Shown: positions 56,623-64,000 of the stretch, piece after piece | Numbering within the stretch: the stretch's first letter is position 1 | Layout: the number at the start of each line of letters is the position of its first letter | Source: Colletotrichum lupini | Lineage: Eukaryota > Ascomycota > Sordariomycetes > Glomerellales > Glomerellaceae | Assembly: GCF_023278565.1 (NCBI RefSeq) | Contig: NC_064678.1 | Span: forward strand, 5,146,001 to 5,210,000 | DNA length: 64,000 nt | Direction: 5' to 3' | Made by a program: the position numbers and the translations under genes | Notes under the pieces: generated by a model | Told to the model about the DNA's origin: nothing | Databases searched by the model: none | What the model saw: only the letters and a program-made list of their open reading frames with translations

Positions 56623-59600
56623 ATACTAACTTTATTTTTTATTTATTAATTTAACTACTATAATTAGAGGTATAATTCGACCTTAGGCCCGTTTATTAAG
56701 TCGTCTCCTTTTCCCCCTTTTCTTTACTTTTTTTATATAACCTATCCTTCTATTTATATAATAACTTTTTTATTACTTATAAATTACTTTAATCCCTTAT
56801 TTAATACTACTTTTATAAAAGCGTTTACGAAGTTATTTTTATTATTAATCTAACGAATTTTAAGTATTTTATGCCTTTTATACGATTACCTAAGGGCTAT
56901 AATATTAATTATAAGCCTCTTTTCCTTCGTTATTCTTAATTTAATAAGGTATTTATATAGCGAGTAGGAATCGGTATAAATAACTATTAAAATAGGTAAA
57001 AAGCTAATTCGATTAGTAATTTTCCTTAGCGTTATTAAAATTATATAAGAGAGGTTAACGCCGTTAATTATACTATATATTTCTAACGCTAGTATACTTC
57101 TTATTACTTACTTATTTTTAGTTAATAAGTAATAAATTATATTACTATATATAATAAATTCGCTCTCGCTTATACTCTTATTAGCTAGGATAATAATATA
57201 CCCTATTTACGAAGTAAAGTCGTTATTATTTATAAATAACTTATTAATAAAAATATAGAGCTTATTAATTATAAGGTTGATTAGGTAATAAACGAGACCT
57301 CGATCGAGATTTATTTATTACTATTTAAGCCGCTTATTAAATACCTTAACGTTTTATTTAGTTAGATCTATGGCTTACGCTATTTTAATATAGTTAAAAG
57401 TCGTTTTAAGCTAATAGATATTTATAATATATACCCCTCGCGCGAGCTTAGCTTTATACCGCTTTTTAATATCGGTTTTATTTAAATTAACGAGGTTAAT
57501 CTTCTCGCCCTACCCCTTTTATTAAAAAATAATAGTTTCCTTTTTAATTATAAAAATCCCGCTATTAAATATTAGGGAGGTATTTATTATAAGGACCTTT
57601 TTTAATTTTATTACGAAGCCCGCTTTTTAAAGCTCCTTATTCTCTTTTTTTATAAAATTAATATTAAATAGGCTTAATATATTATTAGTTTATATTCTAA
57701 CGATTTTAAATTAGTTACTTTCGTACTCCGTAACTAGTAAGTATAGGTCGTACGTAGAGGTAACTATTAATAATTAATTAATATAAAAATCGTAATAAGT
57801 AGCTTAATAATAGGTGCCCGATTTTGCGAGCCTATATAGTAGCTTAAGTACTTTAATAATCGTGCTTTTTAAATACTTACTAACTATTTCTTTTAGTAAA
57901 TAGGCTAGGATTTCTTTTATAAGCCTTATAACCGATTAGGTATAAGCCTAAGTAATATTACAGCTCTAAATCTCGTATCTCTTCTTTTATAATAATACTA
58001 TTAATATTATTATTAATCGTTAGCTATAGCGCTATATAATGAGCAATTATATAAGTAGCGTTGCCTTTTTAACGTTACCGTACCCCTAAATTACGTATTT
58101 AAACTTCTTATACGGCTAGGGTATTCTTTTTTTTTTAATCTTATAAACTATTTATAATTTAAATATACGGAGGTTTATATATTTTTTTAAGTCGTATAGG
58201 ATAAATTAATAAACCCCTCGATCGTAAAGAGTATTTACTTCGATAAGATCTAATCCCTTATATAGTTTTTTAGTAATTATAATTATACCTTCTTTACGTA
58301 GTTTAACTACTAGCTCGAAATTAGCTTTTTTCTTTACTATATAAAAGGTATTAATTACCTCGTTATTAATAATAAATTGCCGCGTTAGGGCTTATTATCG
58401 TAGTTTTTTATAACGTCTTACTAGTAATATTAGTGCCCTTTTAGTAATTTCTTTTTCCTTATTATCTATTAGTATTATTATAACGATTTTATTAAGGATA
58501 ATTTCTTATACTTTTACCGCGGGTTATATAATTTCTCCTAACTCTTCTTCTTTTTATAAATTAAAAATTACCTCGTTAAGATCTATATAATACAGTTTAA
58601 CTACTATAATTAATATTTTAAATAGCTAATTACGATCTCTCGTAATTATATAAAAGCGCTTATTAACAAAAATTAACTTATATAGCCTAGCCTATTATTA
58701 AGTAATTTCGCGCTATACTTATATATCCGAATTTAGTAATATATTTAAATTATCCCCTATATCGGGCCTATTATATATAGTAATTACCTCGTTAACTTAC
58801 TTTTTTATACTTAACTTACGCAATACCTATATTACTTTTTTAATTACTTAAGCTCGTTAGCTTATACTTAGTAACGGTAGCGAGGCTAAAGTCGTTTTTA
58901 AATATATTTTAAATACTAATAACGTTAATATAAGTCCGTTAGGCCCTATAGTATTATTATAATATTTAAGTACTATTTAGAAGTATTCGTCGTTAATAAA
59001 ATCCGGATTTTCTTTTTTAATAATTTTAAACGCCCTTTTTAATTACTAATATGCCCTTTCTACTTTTTTAATATTATAATACGCTTTAACGGGTACGACT
59101 TTTAGTTATATATTATAAGCCGTCGTATTATCCCTAAATTTTATTAATTTAAAGCTAATACTAACGTCGGTTTTAATACTATTTAGCGGTCCTTAATATA
59201 TATTAATCTAGCTTTTTTATAAGGCTACTTATATTATTATTATTTATAGATCCTAGAGGAATTGCCCTATTTAGAAAGATATAGCTACGTTAATTATATA
59301 TAGTACTAGCTAACTATTTAAATAGAAAATATTAACGACGATTTCTTAGTTAAAGTTAAGCTTATTATATAATTTAAACTTAAATCTATATAGGCTCTGT
59401 GTATTTATTTAGTATTAGTAATATACCTTTATTAACTACTCTAGCGCCCCTATTTTAATATTATTATTACTCAATTACTTTAAGAGGTTATATAGCCTTA
59501 TAACCGACGGGTATTTAAATCTTTAATATAGTTCTTTAAGCTTATTTTCCGTTAGGTAATTAATTAACTTTATATTATTAATAAGCTTTATAAACATATA

Positions 59601-62600
59601 CCCCTATTATTATTTAACTATTTTAAAGTACTTACTATTAAAGATTCTATTCCTCGTATTATCGAATATAATGCTTAGTTAATTTATGTTTTTTAAATAT
59701 AAGAGAAATAGAGTATTAATAAGTAAAATATAAAAAGTTATCGTTCCGAAGTACGTCTCTATTTTTATTATACTTAGGGCGACGATTTCTTTACTTAGGC
59801 TAAAACTAATCCTTATAATACTTATTATTAACGTATTAAGCATTATTAGCGCAATCTTTTATAATACTTAGAATTACCCTTTTTTTCTAATTAACTATTA
59901 TAATACCTTAATATTTAAAATAATCCTATAAAAATTATCTAAGCTATACCTTTTACTTATATAAAATACTTATATAAGCTTAGTATTTAAGGGATCTAAG
60001 TAGTATAAAAAGGACCCCTCTAGCTACCCTTAGATATACTTAGTATTATATTCCTTTTTTTTAAATATTAAAAAAGAGAGCGTCTTCTCTTTAATTATTA
60101 AGAGAATAGGCTTTGGCCTTATTAAATTCGCCCTTTTAACTACCTCTATATCCGTTATTTAAAGGACCTTCTCTTATTATTTATAAATAAAAGCCTATTT
60201 ATTAAAAGCTTTTATTACCTTTTATTTATTTAGCCTCGTATATCCTCTAGAAGCTAATAGGGTAAAAGAAAAGTAATTAATATTATTAATTTCGTTATAA
60301 TCTAATTTATTAATATAGGGAGTTAGATCTTCTTTATTTTCTAAATCTTTTATAAGGGGTATATACTTTAAGCTACTATTTTAACTACCGTTACTAAGTT
60401 TTATACCCCTAGATCTGCCCTTATATATAATAAGGAATTAGTTAAACTAATAAGGGCTAGTTTTACTATTTATTACTCTCGACTTTTTATATTATTTATA
60501 TAATTTAGTACGCTCTTTTTCGGAGTAGTTACTTAATTAATATTTATCTTTTTTATAAATATAGTATTACTTTTTTTATTACCTTACTCGTAAGTTAAAT
60601 CTTTACTTATTTAATAAATCTAGGCCTCTTTACTAACGATTATCGTATTTAGCCTCTTTTCCTTTTTTATTATATATTTAATTAACTTAATATTACTAAT
60701 AAGGGCCGTTATATATTTAAAAATAAGTTTAGTACGGTATTCTTATTTTAATATTAAAACTAGATCTTAGCCTTAAATAGAGCGTTTCGTAGTTTTTAAG
60801 TACTTAATATAAGGTAATTTTTACTTTTAATATACGCTAAACTATAATATAAAAATATTTAACTTTCCGCTCGTTTATCCCCTTATTTAGCTAGGTTTTT
60901 ACTAGCTTATTAATTCGATCGATAAGCTCTTTAAAAATCTTTATTTATAATTTACCCTCTATTATCCTAGTTATAAATACGAAAGAAATCGCTCGTAGTT
61001 TAAATAAGAGCTTTAGGTTCTTATTATAAGTCTCGAAGCGGCTTCGGATTACGTTAATTATACTAAAAAAGTCGTTTTAATTAAAATTACGTACTGTTTC
61101 GTAATAATAGTTAAAAGCTTTGCTTACGAGTACGATATTAATTACTAAATAGTACTAGTATTTGCTAATTTTAACTTTTTCGTAGTAATTATAAAATATT
61201 ATTAAGGTTTTTTATAAAACCTTATACTTCTCTCTAAAGTATAATTTCTTTTTTAAAAAGATCTTTTTAAAGTTTATAAATTACTTTATATTTATTATTA
61301 GATTTTCGGTATTTATATACGATCCTTACGTCGCTACGTATTATTAATAACTTTAAGTCGTTTATTTCTTTTTTATTAGCTAATTAGTACCGAATTTTAT
61401 ATTAGTAGCGGTAACGAGTTATAAATCGAAATAAGTAGAATTATTAATTATTATATTTTTAGTATTATATTTTGCCCCGGTATATCCTTTTATAATAATA
61501 GATTTTTATTAGTAATTATAGGGAGGAAATGTAGGTTATTTACTCTTTTTTTTAATTTATTAAAGCGATTATACGCTCTATCGACTTATACTTAGTTTTA
61601 TAATACGAATTCCTCTTTTATAATTATCGCTAATAGTATTTTATATAGCTCTTATCATTATAATTACGCTAATAATACCCCTCGCTTATAAAAGAATTTA
61701 TTAACTACTTTTATAATTCTTAGGCTTACGCTCGCGAACTATTTATTTAGTTAGTAACTAAGGTTATTTATAATCTTATAAAATAGGGGTTACCCCTATA
61801 GCCCCTTTTTCTTATAAACCTTAGTTAAATAGATTAATACCGCGTTAATTTACTTACCGTTAGGCTAATTTATAATTCTATATATTTATATCCCCTAATA
61901 ATTTAGGTTAATATTTACTTATTTATAAGGGATTGGGATTTTATTTAGGATTAGGTTTCGTCCTCTTTTTCCTTATTTTAACTCACTAAGGGTCGTGCTC
62001 TAGTTTATACTTATATTAATAATTATTAGCGTATTTAATCTTAATAAGGATATATTTAATCCGCGCGCGGGTCGTAATAAATCCGTACTTTTATTACTTA
62101 ACGAATTTATTAGGGTTTAAAAGATTCCCGCTTCCTCTTACCGTTTTGATACTACTCTCGTTTTTACTATTTTTAGTAATTACTATTACCTTTTTAAATT
62201 ACTAACTATTATACTTACTAAGATCCTCCTTTTTATTTAATAAAAAAGGGTAGGTTTTAGTAGTTCTTTTTAATAATAATAGTAATAAACGTTTATATTA
62301 TTATAAGAAGATATAGTAATTAATCTCGGGATCTTTATTAGTTATTAATTCCCGTTATTTTATATACTTTTAGCCTCTTAAGCCTCGTGCTCTTTATAAT
62401 TCCTAAATAGCTTCTTTAGTTAATTTCTTAAAATTAGTAATCTCGTACTAGGAGTTAATATAAAAAAAAAGCCTTTTAGCAGCCCTTTAGAGAATTCCTT
62501 TTTTTTCTCTTTAGATCCTCGTTTTTTTAGCTTTCTTTTAGGCTAATAATAATTTTAATAAGAGGTTATAGGACTACTTTAGGGTAGCCGCCTTTTTTTT

Positions 62601-62950
62601 AAGTTAATTTCTAAGATTTATAATATTCTTAGTTTAATATTATTAAAACTTCTAAATCCCTTCTTCCCTTATTAAACCGTCCTTTATATTATATTCCTAA
62701 GTCATATTTAGGGAGTAGTTAAAAGAGCTATAAAGAGGTCGTTTAGATTACGGGCTTAAGGTCGTATTTATAAAATCCTCGTAATAATAAACTTTCTTAT
62801 ATATTATAAATCTCTTAGCTTAATAACTTTTATAAAATTACTTTCGCTACTAAATAAGAATATTTACGTTTAGAAATCCCCTTTTTTAATTACGTAGTAC
62901 TTTTCTATACCGTATTTTTACTAATTTAACTAGTTAATTTTATAAGAGAT
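56424..62950 (-). mobile_element. Second RIP-degraded copy of the Gypsy-like element, inverted
   Basis: From 56424 the sequence is the reverse complement of the element at 35241-48588, with its nested copia missing. The 199-bp LTR (56424-56622) starts TGTTAGTATCCC. Blocks at 57,800-57,980, about 60,000 and 62,470 match 41,276-41,100, 39,060 and 36,250 of the first copy. Homology stops near 62,950, before the other LTR, so the copy is truncated or interrupted. No frame survives. It disrupts the P450 gene. Confidence 0.75.
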
Positions 62951-64000
62951 TAGGCTATGAGCACTTAACTAGCGAGGCTATAATATAGGTATGGGTATAT
63001 TATAAGACTAAAGCTTATAGAGTCTTTCGTAAGGGCTCTGCTTTTTAAAAAGTTCTTTTATAATAAGATCTGTATACCGGTCGCTAAGTTATCGGCATCT
63101 TATCGCTAGCCGCATCCCGAATCTATTATAATTACTCCCCCCTTATATAACTTTAGTCCCCAAAGTCATTACGTAATATCTTTTTTTAACGCTAATAATA
63201 AAGCTATTAACGTCGTTATTCGTAATAGATTCCGTAAGGCGTTAATAATATCCTTTCTTACTTAGGAATAAGGCATTGCTCCTATCTCCTTATCTAACGG
63301 ATGCCTTATTATTATTATTTGGTAATAGCGCGCTAACTAGTTACTAGGTTAGTAATATGTATTCGTAGTAAAGTATTCTAACCGTCGTAATATATAAGAG
63401 CCTGCCTAACCTCGTAGTTATTATTATTACTAAGCTATCGATTATAGTAAAAGATTTTTCGTCCGTTACTAGTTACGTGTTTACTTTTTCTTCTCTCCTT
63501 TTATTCGGCAACCGTTCTACGAATTCTTTTTTATATAACTATACTTTTCTTTTTACGATATTCTAATTCCGTATCGTTTCCTAATTATAACTCTCTTGCT
63601 ATACTATTGCTAAGTATTTGTTAAAATATCTACTATTTTATATATCTAGGACATACTTAATATAGAGTATAATTTTAAAAAGGGCTTCTGCAGTCTCCGT
63701 AGTAGTGCTCCCTATATACGCTACTTAGCTAGTCTATATCGCAATATCGACGAGCTTATCTATATCGCTAGCGCTCACGTCGCTAAGTATATTATTTATT
63801 AAATTAATAAAAAGAAGTATTCTACCATAAGTCGTCGAGTCCTCGCTAATCCGTTACTAAAATATTAGCTAACGATATCTCTTAGGTTCCCGAGGAGCTA
63901 TATAGCGCTACCTAGTTTACTTAGAATACCCTTATAGAGTTTTATAATACTAAGGAGTAGGGTAGCCTTAACTCTTATAAGCGCGGCCGCGTTTTTTATA
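62951..64000. other. Unidentified AT-rich, RIP-like sequence
   Basis: Homology to the Gypsy-like element has ended. The stretch has somewhat more GC than the rest of the block, still with dense stops on all frames. It could be another element nested in or joined to the second copy. No termini were recognised. Confidence 0.5.

Overview
The window looks like a chromosome segment of a filamentous ascomycete, probably a Sordariomycete. Genes carry many 45-200 bp introns with GTRNGT donors and CTNAC branch sites. A Con-6 conidiation gene is present, and the sequence switches abruptly from a gene-rich half of ordinary GC to AT-rich blocks with the mark of repeat-induced point mutation (RIP): CpA and TpG are almost gone while CpG persists. 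No tool was run; all exon models were assembled by eye from frame, splice sites and protein families.

Region 1, about 1-33,000, is single-copy housekeeping DNA. In order: a claudin-like four-helix membrane protein (+), a phytanoyl-CoA dioxygenase-type oxygenase (+), a WKF-domain protein (-), 20S proteasome subunit alpha-1/PSMA6 (+), an unrecognised four-exon gene (+), a TMEM234-like protein (-), Con-6 (+), the mitochondrial ABC1 kinase-like protein MCP2 (-), an unrecognised coiled-coil protein (+), peroxin PEX19 (-), the SUMO E2 UBC9 (+), asparagine synthetase (+), mitochondrial porin/VDAC (+), a mitochondrial J-protein (-) and a frameshifted rhodopsin-domain membrane protein (-). They share no pathway. 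Several are divergent pairs with shared promoters (WKF/SCL1, MCP2/18.1 kb gene, PEX19/UBC9) or tight convergent pairs. A 3.5 kb gene-poor gap lies at 10.85-14.37 kb.

Region 2, 34,104-55,262, is a three-level transposon nest that can be read from target-site duplications (TSDs). The outermost is a minus-strand LTR element of about 7.8 kb with LTRs of only 61 bp, TSD AAATA. Inside it sits a RIP-ruined plus-strand LTR retrotransposon (probably Gypsy; 202-bp LTRs, about 7.4 kb, TSD ATTAT). Inside that sits an intact young Ty1/copia element (41,277-47,203; TSD ATAAG; LTRs of 514 and 513 bp that differ by one indel; one 1,415-codon Gag-Pol frame).

Region 3, 55,263-56,423, is a 1.2 kb island of normal composition that was once continuous with 34,103. 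It holds the first exon of a cytochrome P450, cut in exon 2 by an LTR. Region 4, 56,424 to the end, is a second RIP-degraded copy of the Gypsy-like element in inverted orientation (recognisable to about 62,950), then unidentified AT-rich repeat.

The most unusual signals are the 61-bp LTRs of the outer element, and a dense tiling of perfect short hairpins through the whole young copia element, including its coding frame. I know of no name for the second pattern.
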